The notes under the pieces are model-generated. The model worked only from the letters and a program-made list of their open reading frames with translations. It had not been told where the DNA came from and searched no databases. Below are positions 17,492 to 26,487 of a stretch of 64,000 nt of DNA, piece by piece. Source of the DNA: Rhodococcus xishaensis (GTDB taxonomy: Bacteria > Actinomycetota > Actinomycetes > Mycobacteriales > Mycobacteriaceae); assembly GCF_004011825.1 (NCBI RefSeq), contig NZ_RKLO01000001.1:145475-209474 (forward strand). Reading direction: 5' to 3'. The stretch's first letter is position 1. Each line of letters starts with the position of its first letter. The position numbers were made by a program, and so were the translations under genes.

Positions 17492-19297
17492 CTACTTGAG
17501 TTCGGCCAGGACCGTGCCCTGCGTGATGGCGGCGCCCGGCTCGACCTTCAGACCCGTGACCACACCGGACTTGTGCGCGGTGACCGGGTTCTCCATCTTC
17601 ATGGCCTCGAGGACGACGATCAGATCACCCTCGGCGACCTCCTGGCCCTCCTCGACGGCGACCTTGACCACGGTGCCCTGCATCGGCGCGGTCACGGCGT
17701 CACCGGACGCGGCACCGGCGCCGGAGCCGCCGCGCTTGCGCGCCTTCGGCTTCTTGCGAATGGCACCGCTCGCGCCGCCCGTATTGCCGATCGAGAACGA
17801 ACCGGGCAGCGACACCTCGACACGACGGCCGCCGACCTCGACGACGACCGACTGGCGGGGGAGGTGCTCGTCGTCGTCCGCGGCAGTGCCGGCTCCCTTG
17901 TACGGCTCGATCGGGTTGTCCCACTCGGTCTCGATCCACTTGGTGTAGACGTCGAACTTCTCGACCCCGTTCTCGTCGACCTTGCCGATGAACGCGTCGT
18001 TCTCGACGATGTGGCGGTGGAACGGGATGACGGTGGCGAGGCCTTCGACCTCGAACTCGGCGAGCGCGCGGCGAGCACGCTGGAGGGCCTGCTCCCGGTT
18101 CTCGCCGGTGACGATCAGCTTGGCGAGCATCGAGTCGAACTGGCCGCCGATGACATCGCCCGCGACGACACCGGAGTCGACGCGCACGCCCGGCCCCGAG
18201 GGCTCCTTGTAGACGGTGATCGGGCCGGGAGCGGGCAGGAAGCCGCGACCGGCGTCCTCGCCGTTGATGCGGAACTCGAACGAATGGCCCCGAGGGGTCG
18301 GATCCTCGGTGATCTCGAGCTTCTCGCCGTTGGCGATGCGGAACTGCTGGCGGACCAGGTCGATGCCGGCGGTCTCCTCGGTGACCGGGTGTTCGACCTG
18401 CAGGCGGGTGTTGACCTCTAGGAACGAGACGGTGTCGCCCTGGACGAGGTACTCGACCGTACCGGCGCCGTAGTAGCCGGACTCCCTGCAAATGGCCTTC
18501 GCGGACTCGTGGATGCGGCGACGCTGGTCGTCGGTCAAGAACGGTGCCGGGGCCTCCTCGACGAGCTTCTGGAAGCGGCGCTGCAGCGAGCAGTCGCGGG
18601 TACCTGCGACGACGACGTTGCCGTGCGTGTCGGCGATCACCTGGGCCTCGACGTGGCGAGCCTTGTCGAGGTATTGCTCGACGAAGCACTCTCCGCGGCC
18701 GAAGGCGGCGGTCGCCTCGCGGGTGGCCGAGTCGAACAGCTCGGGGATCTCCTCGATGGTGTGCGCGACCTTCATGCCGCGGCCACCGCCACCGAAGGCG
18801 GCCTTGATCGCGACCGGGACCCCGTACTGCTTGGCGAACTCGACGACCTCGTCGGCGTTCTTGACCGGGTCCTTGGTGCCGGCCGCCATCGGCGCGTTGG
18901 CGCGCTCGGCGATGTGGCGGGCGGTGACCTTGTCTCCGAGGTCGCGGATGGACTGCGGCGAGGGGCCGATCCAGATCAGACCCGCGTCGAGGACTGCCTG
19001 TGCGAAGTCCGCGTTCTCGGACAAGAAGCCGTAGCCGGGGTGAATGGCGTCGGCGCCGGACTTCGCGGCGGCGTCGAGGATCTTGTCGAACACCAGGTAG
19101 GACTCGGCGGAGGTCTGGCCGCCCAGAGCGAAGGCCTCGTCAGCGAGTTTCACGAACTGTGCGTCCGCGTCCGGTTCGGCGTAGACGGCGACGCTGCCGT
19201 AGCCGGCGTCTTTCGCGGCCCGGATGACCCGCACAGCGATCTCGCCGCGGTTGGCGACGAGCACCTTCGTGATTTGCGCGCTGGCTTGAGTGGGCAC
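17492..19297 (-). CDS. accA3: Acyl-CoA carboxylase alpha subunit (biotin carboxylase + biotin carrier)
   Basis: The shared alpha chain of acetyl-, propionyl- and long-chain acyl-CoA carboxylases that supply malonyl-CoA and mycolate precursors. 601 residues: biotin carboxylase ([20 protein letters not shown]-grasp [23 protein letters not shown]) and C-terminal biotinyl domain with EAMKMENPV, where the central lysine carries biotin. A basic linker [10 protein letters not shown] separates them. The GTG at 19297 is chosen for the strong AGGAGG four bases upstream. Orthologous by order to Rv3285; accD5 and accE lie 3 kb right and birA beyond them. Confidence 0.95.
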   Translation of the reverse strand: MPTQASAQITKVLVANRGEIAVRVIRAAKDAGYGSVAVYAEPDADAQFVKLADEAFALGGQTSAESYLVFDKILDAAAKSGADAIHPGYGFLSENADFAQAVLDAGLIWIGPSPQSIRDLGDKVTARHIAERANAPMAAGTKDPVKNADEVVEFAKQYGVPVAIKAAFGGGGRGMKVAHTIEEIPELFDSATREATAAFGRGECFVEQYLDKARHVEAQVIADTHGNVVVAGTRDCSLQRRFQKLVEEAPAPFLTDDQRRRIHESAKAICRESGYYGAGTVEYLVQGDTVSFLEVNTRLQVEHPVTEETAGIDLVRQQFRIANGEKLEITEDPTPRGHSFEFRINGEDAGRGFLPAPGPITVYKEPSGPGVRVDSGVVAGDVIGGQFDSMLAKLIVTGENREQALQRARRALAEFEVEGLATVIPFHRHIVENDAFIGKVDENGVEKFDVYTKWIETEWDNPIEPYKGAGTAADDDEHLPRQSVVVEVGGRRVEVSLPGSFSIGNTGGASGAIRKKPKARKRGGSGAGAASGDAVTAPMQGTVVKVAVEEGQEVAEGDLIVVLEAMKMENPVTAHKSGVVTGLKVEPGAAITQGTVLAELK

Positions 19298-19390
19298 TGA
19301 GCCTCCTGTGTTTCGCATGGTAGGTTCCCGCGGTTTGCTGGTGTCACCGGCAGGTGTCTGTTGGCATCTCATCGGAGTCTATGCACCAAT

Positions 19391-19410
19391 CAGGTAACCG
19401 ATGTAACCGG
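19391..19410. promoter_or_regulatory. Two 10-bp direct repeats upstream of accA3
   Basis: CAGGTAACCGATGTAACCGG consists of two copies of xxGTAACCG spaced one helical turn. It lies about 95 bases before the accA3 start on the minus strand and could be an activator or repressor site. Confidence 0.35.
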
Positions 19411-19549
19411 ATAGCGCTTACACATTAAGGGCTCAGATTCCCACTGCAACCCTACTGATCAGTAGCGCTGTCGTCGTCCGCAACAGCGCCCGGTGTTGGT
19501 GGCAGCGGCCCGCCTGTCAGGAAGGTCGTTCACGAACGCCCACCGGGCG

Positions 19550-19570
19550 CGTGCTGGGCAGCGCAGCACG
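19550..19570 (-). terminator. Hairpin downstream of sufE
   Basis: Arms CGTGCTG and CAGCACG with a 7-base loop, 11 bases after the sufE stop. No T-run is present. Confidence 0.45.
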
Positions 19571-19580
19571 TTTCGCGCGC

Positions 19581-19994
19581 TCAGACGCGAAGGTGCCGCT
19601 TGATGCGCGCGAGCATGGCACTCATGCCGCGCAACCGCAACGGGCTGACCGCGTCGGCCAGGCCGAGCTCTGAATAGAAGTCGTCGGGAACCGCGAGGAT
19701 CGTTGCGGCACTGTGTCCGTCGAGTCCCTGGTGGAGGATCGACGCGAAACCACGTGTCGTCGGAGCCTCGGCTGGCGCACTGAAGTGCAGTTGAACCCTG
19801 TCCCGGTCGTTGCTGTCGACGAACAGGAACAGCGGTGACTGGCATTCAGGGACCGGCTCCATCGCGTCCTGCTCGAGCTCAGGCGGCAGCGGAGCCAGTT
19901 CGCGGCTGAACTCGAGCAGCAGTTGCAGCTTGTCCTGGCCGTCGACGGCGGCGAAGTCGTCGACGATCTCGGCGAGACTCTCGGGCAGGCTCAT
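19581..19994 (-). CDS. sufE: SufE family sulfur acceptor
   Basis: SufE-type proteins accept sulfane sulfur from a desulfurase and pass it on. 137 residues with [42 protein letters not shown] (the acceptor cysteine), [26 protein letters not shown] and [17 protein letters not shown], all family features. Its ATG overlaps the end of the sulfurtransferase gene (ATGA). The same pair is Rv3284-Rv3283, so a sulfur relay between rhodanese and SufE is likely. Confidence 0.92.
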   Translation of the reverse strand: MSLPESLAEIVDDFAAVDGQDKLQLLLEFSRELAPLPPELEQDAMEPVPECQSPLFLFVDSNDRDRVQLHFSAPAEAPTTRGFASILHQGLDGHSAATILAVPDDFYSELGLADAVSPLRLRGMSAMLARIKRHLRV

Positions 19995-20914
19995 GAGGCC
20001 ACTTCCCGGGCCGAACCCGGTGTGGCGCCCGGCGCGTCACCCGGATCATCGCCCTTCACGATCGGCACCCGCACGACATTGCCCCACTCGGTCCACGAGC
20101 CGTCGTAGTTGCGAACGTTCGGGAATCCGAGCAGGTGGGTCAGGACGAACCAGGTGTGGCTCGACCGCTCACCGATCCGGCAGTAGGCGACCACGTCGTC
20201 GTCGCGCGAGAAGTCCGCGTAGATCTGCTCGAGTTCGGCACGGTTGCGGAATCGCCCGTCCGGTGCCGCGGCGCGTGCCCACGGGATCGATACCGCCGTC
20301 GGGATGTGGCCGCCGCGCAGCGCACCCTCCTCCGGGTAGTCCGGCATGTGGGTGCGTTCGCCCGTGTACTCCTGTGGGGAACGTACGTCCACTAGCGGGC
20401 CGTTGCCGAGGTGTGCCAGGACCTCGTCCCTGAACGTTCGAATACGGCTGTCGTCGCGCTCCGTGACCGGGTACTGGGTGGGTGCGGGGGTGGGGACGTC
20501 GAGCGTGGTGTCGCGACTCTCCGACAGCCATACGTCTCGGCCGCCGTCGAGCAGTCGGACGTCCTCGTGCCCGAACAGCGTGAAGACCCACAACGCGTAC
20601 GCGGCCCACCAGTTGCTCTTGTCGCCGTAGATCACGACAGTGTCCGAGCGCTCGATGCCCTTGCGGCCCATCAGGTCCGCGAACGCCTTCCCGTCGATGT
20701 AGTCCCGGGTGACCGGGTCGTTGAGGTCGAGGTGCCAATCGATCTTCACAGCGCCGGGAATGTGGCCGACGTCGTAGAGCAGCACGTCCTCGTCCGACTC
20801 CACCACCTTCACGCCGGGGGCGCCCAGGTTGGCGGACAGCCACTCGGTCGAGACGAGTCGCTCTGGATGGGCGTATGCAGCGAACGCGGGATTGGAATCG
20901 GGTGCGACGGGCAC
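19991..20914 (-). CDS. sseA: Thiosulfate/3-mercaptopyruvate-type sulfurtransferase
   Basis: Double rhodanese-domain enzyme of 307 residues that transfers sulfur from thiosulfate or mercaptopyruvate to an acceptor. The N-domain ([17 protein letters not shown]) lacks a catalytic cysteine; the C-domain has [15 protein letters not shown] with the active cysteine. [11 protein letters not shown] is the CH2A-type start of the second domain. GTG at 20914 follows AGGAG. It is translationally coupled to sufE and divergent from the haemoglobin gene. Confidence 0.92.
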   Translation of the reverse strand: MPVAPDSNPAFAAYAHPERLVSTEWLSANLGAPGVKVVESDEDVLLYDVGHIPGAVKIDWHLDLNDPVTRDYIDGKAFADLMGRKGIERSDTVVIYGDKSNWWAAYALWVFTLFGHEDVRLLDGGRDVWLSESRDTTLDVPTPAPTQYPVTERDDSRIRTFRDEVLAHLGNGPLVDVRSPQEYTGERTHMPDYPEEGALRGGHIPTAVSIPWARAAAPDGRFRNRAELEQIYADFSRDDDVVAYCRIGERSSHTWFVLTHLLGFPNVRNYDGSWTEWGNVVRVPIVKGDDPGDAPGATPGSAREVAS

Positions 20915-20951
20915 TGGTGGGCTCCTGAGGCAGGTGTGGGTGGAGGGCTAT

Positions 20952-20971
20952 CCACATCCGATTCTATGTGG
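20952..20971. promoter_or_regulatory. Inverted repeat between sseA and the haemoglobin gene
   Basis: CCACATCCGATTCTATGTGG has 6-bp arms separated by 8 bases. It lies in the 125-base divergent region and could be an operator for either gene. Confidence 0.4.
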
Positions 20972-21039
20972 TCCCACACTCGTGGGAGCGGTCGAGATCA
21001 TCCACGGCTACCGGTGGGTAGCCAGTACCGTCGTGGACC

Positions 21040-21435
21040 GTGACGCGCCCTACCGACCACCGCCGCGACATAGCCGGCCGCCCCGACGTCGATCGGTTGG
21101 TGCGCTCGTTCTACGAGCGGGCCCTCGTCGATCCGATGCTCGCGGCGGCGTTCGAGACCCTCGCGACGGTCGGGCTGGACGAACACCTGCCTGTCGTGGG
21201 CGACTTCTGGGAGCAGATCCTTTTCCGTACCACGCGCTACCGAGGCGACTTCGCGCTCGTCCACGAGGCACTGAATAGGCAACACGGGCTCGCGGGCGAG
21301 AAGCTCGCGCGGTGGCTGGATCTGTGGTGCGAGACGGTGGACACCGAATTCGCCGGACCTGACGCTGAACGCGCGAAGACGAAAGCGATTGCTATGGCAG
21401 GTGCGCTGGGGAGAACCTGGACACCGGCGACCTAG
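21040..21435 (+). CDS. Group 3 truncated haemoglobin
   Basis: 131-residue globin of the trHbP group. LVRSFYERALVDPMLAAAF is the B-helix region with the conserved Phe-Tyr pair, VVGDFWEQILFRTTRYRG the E-helix region, and LVHEAL carries the likely proximal histidine. Group 3 members bind O2 or NO; the physiological role is unsettled. GTG at 21040. The last codons overlap the 3' end of the convergent maf gene by 4 bases. Placement beside sulfur-transfer genes may only reflect inserted neighbourhood. Confidence 0.9.
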   Translation: MTRPTDHRRDIAGRPDVDRLVRSFYERALVDPMLAAAFETLATVGLDEHLPVVGDFWEQILFRTTRYRGDFALVHEALNRQHGLAGEKLARWLDLWCETVDTEFAGPDAERAKTKAIAMAGALGRTWTPAT

Positions 21436-22076
21436 CGGACGAGCGCGTTGGCGGCCCACAATTCAGCCACCGAGACGCCGAGCTCGCCGAGCAGGCGCCG
21501 GACGAGTGGTAGTCCGATGCCGATGACGCTGGACGGGTCCCCGTCGATTCGTTCGACGAACCAGCCGCCGAGGCTGTCGAGGGTGAAGGCTCCGGCCACC
21601 TTCAGCGGTTCACCCGATGCGAGGTAAGCCTCGAGGTCCTCGGCCGACGGGGTGCCGAAGTGGACGACCGTGCCGCTGTGGTCCGACGCCTCTGCGACGA
21701 CCATGCCGCCCTCGACCCGCAGCACGCTGTGCCCGGTGAGGAGAGTCGCGCTGCGGCCGGCCATGGACTGCCAGCGGCGGCGCGCGACGTCGACGGTGTG
21801 CGGTTTGCCCTGCAGTTCGCCATCGATGAGCAGCATCGAATCGCAGCCGATCACGACGGCGTCGGTCCATCCCTCGGCGGTCAGCGAGGAAGCCACGTCA
21901 CGGGCCTTGGCCTCCGCAAGCGCGGTGACGATCACCTCGGGGGCCGCTGAGGCGCCGAGATGGCCGATGAGCGCGTCCTCGTCGACGTCGGAGACACGGA
22001 CGGTGGGTTCGACCCCGGCGCCCCGCAGCACGGTCAACCGTGCCGGGGACGCCGAGGCGAGAACCAGTCGGGTCAC
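21432..22076 (-). CDS. maf: Maf family nucleotide pyrophosphatase
   Basis: House-cleaning enzyme that hydrolyses dTTP/UTP or modified nucleoside triphosphates. 214 residues with LVLASASPARLTVLRGAG (family SASxxR motif), VSDVDED, CDSMLLIDGELQGKP and the KVAGAFTLDSLGGWFVERIDGDPSSVIGIGLP-type end (shortened here: GDPSSVIG). The start is GTG at 22076, giving VTRLVLASAS as in other Maf proteins. It begins directly after a tandem array (22078-22192) that fills the space from the accE gene. Synteny Rv3282. Confidence 0.92.
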   Translation of the reverse strand: MTRLVLASASPARLTVLRGAGVEPTVRVSDVDEDALIGHLGASAAPEVIVTALAEAKARDVASSLTAEGWTDAVVIGCDSMLLIDGELQGKPHTVDVARRRWQSMAGRSATLLTGHSVLRVEGGMVVAEASDHSGTVVHFGTPSAEDLEAYLASGEPLKVAGAFTLDSLGGWFVERIDGDPSSVIGIGLPLVRRLLGELGVSVAELWAANALVR

Positions 22077-22077
22077 C

Positions 22078-22192
22078 ACTGTGGGAACCACACGATCAAC
22101 ACTGTGGGAACCACACGATCAACACTGTGGGAACCACACGATCAACACTGTTCGAACCACGCAATCAGCACAGTATGAACCGCTCGATCAGG
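22078..22192. repeat. 23-bp tandem repeat, five copies, between accE and maf
   Basis: Units at 22078-22100, 22101-22123, 22124-22146 (these three identical), 22147-22169 and 22170-22192 (degenerate). Each unit starts ACTGTGGGAACCACACGATC or a variant. On the minus strand every unit contains TGA; the one in the last unit is the accE stop. The array ends two bases before the maf start. Confidence 0.95.
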
Positions 22193-22547
22193 ACGGACGC
22201 GCCGCGACCGGGTTGCCGAACGAGTGGGGCGAGAAAGCCCCGTGCCCGCGGTGCATGCGGGTCGGTGAACCCCATGTCTCGGGCGGGCGGGGGTCCGTCA
22301 CCGCGTCACCCGCGCCTTCCGCCGCGGCCGTGAAGACTGCGACGAGCGCGCCGATCTCCTCTTCCGACGGGTTGCCCTTGACGATCTTGATCAGCGGTGT
22401 TTTGGGATCGGCCGCCTCATCGGCCTCCTGCGACTCCAGACCGGCGATCGCCTCCTCCAGTTCGGCACCCTCGAGTGCCGCGGCGTCGACCGACGGCGTC
22501 AGCAGCTCCGTGTCGGTGAGCAAATCTTCCCGGGTTGTGGCGGTCAT
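22188..22547 (-). CDS. accE: Acyl-CoA carboxylase epsilon subunit
   Basis: Small non-catalytic subunit that stabilises the AccA3-AccD5 complex. 119 residues; the C-terminal core [22 protein letters not shown] is the AccE-type motif, preceded by an acidic N-terminal ~45 residues. Its ATG overlaps the accD5 stop (ATGA), so dosage is coupled to the beta subunit. The stop codon lies inside the 23-bp tandem array. Counterpart of Rv3281. Confidence 0.9.
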   Translation of the reverse strand: MTATTREDLLTDTELLTPSVDAAALEGAELEEAIAGLESQEADEAADPKTPLIKIVKGNPSEEEIGALVAVFTAAAEGAGDAVTDPRPPETWGSPTRMHRGHGAFSPHSFGNPVAARPS

Positions 22548-24184
22548 AGAGGGATGTTCCCATGCTTCTTGGGCGGAAGTGAAACCATCTTGCGCTCGAG
22601 TAGCCGTAGAGCCGAGACAATTTGTCCGCGGGTGTGCGACGGAGGAATCACAGCGTCGATGTAGCCTCGCTCAGCCGCAATGTACGGGTTCACCAGAGTG
22701 TCCTCGTACTCCTGCTGCAGCTTCAGACGCAATGCGTCGACGTCCTCGCCGTTCTTGGCCGCCTCGAGCAACTGCTTGCGGTAGACGAATCCGACAGCGC
22801 CTGACGCGCCCATGACCGCGATCTGGGCGCTCGGCCACGCCAGGTTGACGTCTGCACCCATGTGCTTGGAGCCCATGACGTCGTACGCGCCGCCGTATGC
22901 CTTGCGGGTGATGACGGTGATCTTTCCTACCGTGGCCTCACCGTACGCGTACAGGAGCTTTGCGCCGCGACGGATGATGCCGTTGTACTCCTGGTCGGTG
23001 CCGGGCAGGAAGCCCGGGACGTCGACCAGCGTGATGATCGGGACGTTGAACGCATCGCAGGTACGGACGAAGCGCGCGGCCTTCTCCGAGGCATCGATGT
23101 CGAGGCAGCCGGCAAACTGAGTGGGCTGGTTGGCGACGATGCCGACGCTGCGGCCGTCGACGCGGCCGAAGCCGACGATGACGTTGCCGGCACGCCCGGC
23201 CTGAACCTCCAGGAACTCGTCGTCGTCGAGGATGCGGCGGATGACCTCGTGCATGTCGTACGGCTGGTTCGCCGAATCCGGGATCAGCGTGTCGAGTTCG
23301 CGATCCTCGTCGGTGAGAAAGTCCTCGATCGAGCCGTCGATCGGATCGGACGGCAGCATGCGTGGGGCTGCGGCCTGGTTGTTGCTCGGCAAGTACGACA
23401 GCAGGTCCTTGACGTAGTCGAGGGCGTCCTGCTCGTCGGTGGCGACGTAGTGCGCGACACCGGACTTGGTCATGTGGGTACGGGCGCCACCGAGATCCTC
23501 CATGGTGACGTCCTCGCCGGTGACGGTCTTGATGACGTCGGGGCCGGTGACGAACATCTGGCTGGCCTCGTCGACCATGACGATGAAGTCGGTGAGGGCG
23601 GGCGAGTAAACGTGGCCACCCGCTGCTGGGCCCATGACCAGGGAGATCTGTGGGATGACACCCGAGGCCTGGACGTTGCGGTGGAAGATCTCGCCGTACA
23701 GGCCGAGTGAGACGACGCCCTCCTGGATTCGGGCACCGGCACCCTCGTTGATGCCGATCAGCGGACGGCCGGTCTTGAGCGCCAGATCCATGACCTTGAC
23801 GATCTTCTCGCCGTAGATCTCGCCGAGACTGCCGCCGAACACGGTCGCGTCCTGGCTGAACACGCAGACGTCGCGGCCGTCGATGGTGCCGTAGCCCGTG
23901 ACGACGCCGTCGCCGAGGGGACGGTTGTCGGCGAGGCCGAAGTTCGAGCTGCGATGCCGCGCAAGCGCGTCGACCTCGACGAACGAGCCCTCGTCCAACA
24001 GCGCGTGGATGCGCTCGCGGGCCGTCAGCTTGCCCTTCGCGTGGACCTTCTCGACGGCGGCCTCGCCCATCGGCTGCACTGCCTGCGCCTGGCGGTTCCG
24101 CAGGTCAGCGAGCTTTCCCGCCGTTGTGTGGATATCCGGGGTATTCGCCGCCTCCGCCGCGGCTGGCTCCTGCACACTGGTCAT
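22544..24184 (-). CDS. accD5: Acyl-CoA (propionyl-CoA) carboxylase beta subunit
   Basis: Carboxyltransferase chain of 546 residues that carboxylates propionyl/acetyl-CoA with AccA3. Two crotonase-like halves are visible: [48 protein letters not shown] and [16 protein letters not shown] in the first, and [36 protein letters not shown] and [14 protein letters not shown] in the second. Length matches AccD5 (Rv3280). The promoter element TAAGCT lies 8 bases before the ATG, suggesting a leaderless message. It is divergent from birA, whose product biotinylates AccA3. Confidence 0.95.
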   Translation of the reverse strand: MTSVQEPAAAEAANTPDIHTTAGKLADLRNRQAQAVQPMGEAAVEKVHAKGKLTARERIHALLDEGSFVEVDALARHRSSNFGLADNRPLGDGVVTGYGTIDGRDVCVFSQDATVFGGSLGEIYGEKIVKVMDLALKTGRPLIGINEGAGARIQEGVVSLGLYGEIFHRNVQASGVIPQISLVMGPAAGGHVYSPALTDFIVMVDEASQMFVTGPDVIKTVTGEDVTMEDLGGARTHMTKSGVAHYVATDEQDALDYVKDLLSYLPSNNQAAAPRMLPSDPIDGSIEDFLTDEDRELDTLIPDSANQPYDMHEVIRRILDDDEFLEVQAGRAGNVIVGFGRVDGRSVGIVANQPTQFAGCLDIDASEKAARFVRTCDAFNVPIITLVDVPGFLPGTDQEYNGIIRRGAKLLYAYGEATVGKITVITRKAYGGAYDVMGSKHMGADVNLAWPSAQIAVMGASGAVGFVYRKQLLEAAKNGEDVDALRLKLQQEYEDTLVNPYIAAERGYIDAVIPPSHTRGQIVSALRLLERKMVSLPPKKHGNIPL

Positions 24185-24192
24185 GACAAGTG

Positions 24193-24198
24193 AGCTTA
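24193..24198 (-). promoter_or_regulatory. -10 hexamer for leaderless accD5 mRNA
   Basis: TAAGCT on the minus strand, 8 bases before the ATG at 24184; no ribosome-binding site precedes the start. Confidence 0.5.
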
Positions 24199-24238
24199 GC
24201 CAGGTCTGTCGGCCTCGCGTCTAGTGAGGTGGGGTTGC

Positions 24239-24253
24239 GTTGAATTATTCAAC
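24239..24253. promoter_or_regulatory. Perfect palindrome between accD5 and birA
   Basis: GTTGAATTATTCAAC is a 15-bp palindrome with 7-bp arms. It is AT-rich in a GC-rich genome and lies near the -35 side of both the accD5 and birA -10 elements, so a shared operator is plausible. Confidence 0.6.
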
Positions 24254-24288
24254 CTAAGCTACTCACGGGTCACTTTCCAGTCGCATCC

Positions 24289-24294
24289 TAGGCT
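24289..24294 (+). promoter_or_regulatory. -10 hexamer for leaderless birA mRNA
   Basis: TAGGCT, 7 bases before the ATG at 24302. Confidence 0.6.
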
Positions 24295-24301
24295 GGGTGG
24301 A

Positions 24302-25135
24302 ATGTGGACCGATCTGAACCGCCCTCCGCTCGATGTGAGTGCGCTTCGACGCGCTCTCGTTCGTCACCCCGGGGGTGACCCGAAGGCGTTCTGGTCGCGC
24401 CTGGACGTGGTGACAGAGACCGGTTCCACCAACGCCGACCTGCTCGCCCGGGCGAAGGAGCCGGACTACGCGCGCAGCGTCCTGATCGCCGAATACCAGA
24501 CGGGCGGCCGGGGCAGGCATGCGCGTACCTGGGTGAGTGCGCCGCGGGCGCTGGTGACGTTGTCGGCGGTGCTCGACATGCCCGGGATCGACCTGACCGA
24601 CCTCGGCTGGCTGCCACTGCTGTCGGGCATTGCGGTGGTCGACGCTCTGAACGACGTGGCCGGCGTCGAGACGGAACTCAAATGGCCGAACGACGTTCTG
24701 ATCGAGGACCGGAAGGTCGCAGGAATCCTCACCGAGGTGGCGTCGACGGAGCCGGTCCCGACGGTCGTCGTCGGCATCGGGCTGAACGTGACCCTGACGC
24801 GGGAGGAGCTTCCGGTGCCCACGGCTACATCTCTGGCGCTCGAAAACGCCGGCGTCACCGACCGCACCGTTCTGGTGCGCGCGATGCTGCGAGCGCTCGC
24901 CGAGCGGTGGCGTCAGTGGCAGTCCGCGGACTGGAAGGTGGACGAACTGGCGGCGGCATACCGTGAGCGGTGTGGCACGCTCGGCCGCCTGGTACGCGCC
25001 GAGCTCCCGGGAGACCGGGAGCTCGTTGGGATCGCGACCGATGTGGACCGACAAGGACGAGTCGTGATCAAGCCGAAGAGTGAGTCGCCGGTCGCGGTAT
25101 CGGCCGGCGACGTCACCCATCTGCGCGTGGTGTGA
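24302..25135 (+). CDS. birA: Biotin-[acetyl-CoA-carboxylase] ligase
   Basis: Attaches biotin to the carrier lysine of AccA3. 277 residues with TGSTNADLLARA, YQTGGRGRHARTWVS (the biotinyl-AMP glycine/arginine loop), LKWPNDVLIEDRKVAGILTE and a C-terminal SH3-like domain. No N-terminal DNA-binding domain is present, so it is a monofunctional ligase. ATG 24302 chosen over an upstream frame start because it fits the family and the -10 spacing. Counterpart of Rv3279c. Its stop falls within a 23-bp duplication. Confidence 0.93.
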   Translation: MWTDLNRPPLDVSALRRALVRHPGGDPKAFWSRLDVVTETGSTNADLLARAKEPDYARSVLIAEYQTGGRGRHARTWVSAPRALVTLSAVLDMPGIDLTDLGWLPLLSGIAVVDALNDVAGVETELKWPNDVLIEDRKVAGILTEVASTEPVPTVVVGIGLNVTLTREELPVPTATSLALENAGVTDRTVLVRAMLRALAERWRQWQSADWKVDELAAAYRERCGTLGRLVRAELPGDRELVGIATDVDRQGRVVIKPKSESPVAVSAGDVTHLRVV

Positions 25136-25166
25136 ACTTCACGCTGCGCGTGGTGTCAGCCTCACG
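25121..25166. repeat. 23-bp direct tandem duplication at the birA / DUF7144 gene ends
   Basis: Units 25121-25143 and 25144-25166 share CTGCGCGTGGTGT and the final TCACG. Unit 1 holds the birA stop; unit 2 holds the stop of the convergent membrane-protein gene. Confidence 0.8.
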
Positions 25167-25587
25167 CCGTCTCGGGCTTCCAAGTGGCGACCGCCCAGAT
25201 CACCACGACGTCGAGCGCGATGATCAGGATCGACCACAGCGGATACCACGGAATCCACAGGAAGTTCGCGATGATCGACAGCGCCGCGATGACGATGGCC
25301 GCCACCCGCGCCCACATCGCCCCGGTCATCAGAGCCAGACCGACGAGGACGACGACAGCGCCGATGATCAGGTGGATCCAGCCCCACGCGGTGAGGTCGA
25401 ACTGGTAGATGTAGTCCGGGCCGACGACGAACACGTCGTCCTTGGTCAGTGCCGAGATGCCCTGGAAGATCTGCAGGATTCCTACCGTGACGAGGATGAC
25501 CGCAGCGGCGAGTGACGCACCTGCCGCGAGCCCCTGTCCGGAGCCCCCGCCGCCCGAACCGTGCGTCGTCGGTGTGTTGGTCGTCAT
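25162..25587 (-). CDS. DUF7144-type small membrane protein
   Basis: 141 residues with a Gly/Ser/Thr-rich N-terminus (~20) and four hydrophobic segments: LAAAVILVTVGILQIFQGISAL, WGWIHLIIGAVVVLVGLALM, ARVAAIVIAALSIIANFLWIP and WSILIIALDVVVIWAV. The motif GILQIFQGISAL and the LWIPWYPLWSI segment are typical of this actinobacterial family of unknown function. It is convergent with birA and divergent from the HdeD-like gene, whose membrane topology is similar. Confidence 0.85.
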   Translation of the reverse strand: MTTNTPTTHGSGGGGSGQGLAAGASLAAAVILVTVGILQIFQGISALTKDDVFVVGPDYIYQFDLTAWGWIHLIIGAVVVLVGLALMTGAMWARVAAIVIAALSIIANFLWIPWYPLWSILIIALDVVVIWAVATWKPETA

Positions 25588-25673
25588 CGCAGTTCCCCTT
25601 TCGATCGCTCACCGGTGGAGAAGCCACTTCATCAGGTGCAGTCTGCAATGTCTCAGTTCGCGAAACCTCATCC

Positions 25674-25708
25674 CCGAAGGGTGAAATCGTCCGCCGGAAG
25701 GGTGAAAA
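25674..25708. promoter_or_regulatory. Two 20-bp-spaced direct repeats between two membrane-protein genes
   Basis: CCGAAGGGTGAAA (25674-25686) and CCGGAAGGGTGAAAA (25694-25708) recur at a period of two helical turns in the 261-base divergent region. Likely activator sites; the regulator is unknown. Confidence 0.5.
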
Positions 25709-25848
25709 TTGCGCGCTTTGCCCACGACGAGGAGTCGGTGTGTACGGAATCGCCGGACAATCACTCGCAGAGTGTGTCGTGCTGATACTTTGACGCTGAA
25801 TCACCAGCAATTTTCGTGAGGAGTCGGTAGCCGCAGCAGGGGGTAGAG

Positions 25849-26445
25849 ATGAACGCACAGCAGGGAATGTCCGCAGGTTCCGGCGAAGCGTGGGCGGCCG
25901 GTGACTCCAAGGACCAGGAGACCGCCGATCGTATGTTGACGGCACTGACCGTCGTGTTCGGCCTCCTCACCCTCGGTCTCGGAATCGCCATATTGGTATG
26001 GCCGAGCGCGACGCTCGTCGTCGTCGCCGTGCTCATCGCGATCCAGGTGTTCGCGTTCGGGATCATCCAGATCGTGCGGTCCTTCGCCGAGGTCAATGCT
26101 CCGACGGCGGCGCGCACGCTGACTGGATTGTCGGGCGCGCTCGCGGTTCTGCTCGGATTCCTCGTTCTCCGCAGTCCGCTGCAGACACTCGTGGTCATCG
26201 CACTCGTGATCGGCGCGTGGTGGGTCTTCCGTGGCGTGCTCGACATCGTCGCGGGCGCCACGGAGGTTCCGGGCAACCGGGCCGTGAGCATCGTCCTCGG
26301 AATCATCAGTGTCGTCGCAGGCGCGATTGTGCTGCTGCAGCCGGAACTTTCACTCGGCGTGTTCGTAATCGTCGTCGGAGTCTGGATGATCCTGTACGGC
26401 GTCATCGTCGTCGCGGCGGCTTTCCTGGCGCGCCGCACGAGCTGA
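25849..26445 (+). CDS. HdeD family (DUF308) membrane protein
   Basis: 198 residues with six hydrophobic segments in a repeated GxxxLxxP pattern, for example LTVVFGLLTLGLGIAILVWP, LVVVAVLIAIQVFAFGIIQIV, LSGALAVLLGFLVLRSP and IVLGIISVVAGAIVLLQPE. The internal triplication and the conserved WP/SP/QP ends are those of the HdeD family, linked to acid resistance in E. coli; role here unknown. GAGGAG-type sequence before the ATG supports the start. Upstream direct repeats may control it. Confidence 0.88.
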   Translation: MNAQQGMSAGSGEAWAAGDSKDQETADRMLTALTVVFGLLTLGLGIAILVWPSATLVVVAVLIAIQVFAFGIIQIVRSFAEVNAPTAARTLTGLSGALAVLLGFLVLRSPLQTLVVIALVIGAWWVFRGVLDIVAGATEVPGNRAVSIVLGIISVVAGAIVLLQPELSLGVFVIVVGVWMILYGVIVVAAAFLARRTS

Positions 26446-26487
26446 GCTGAAGCCCACCACCCGCGGGATCACTGTCACACTCTTCAC

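Noticed and set aside
22078..22192. Possible CRISPR array
   Set aside because: Units are directly adjacent with no spacers and no cas genes are in the window.
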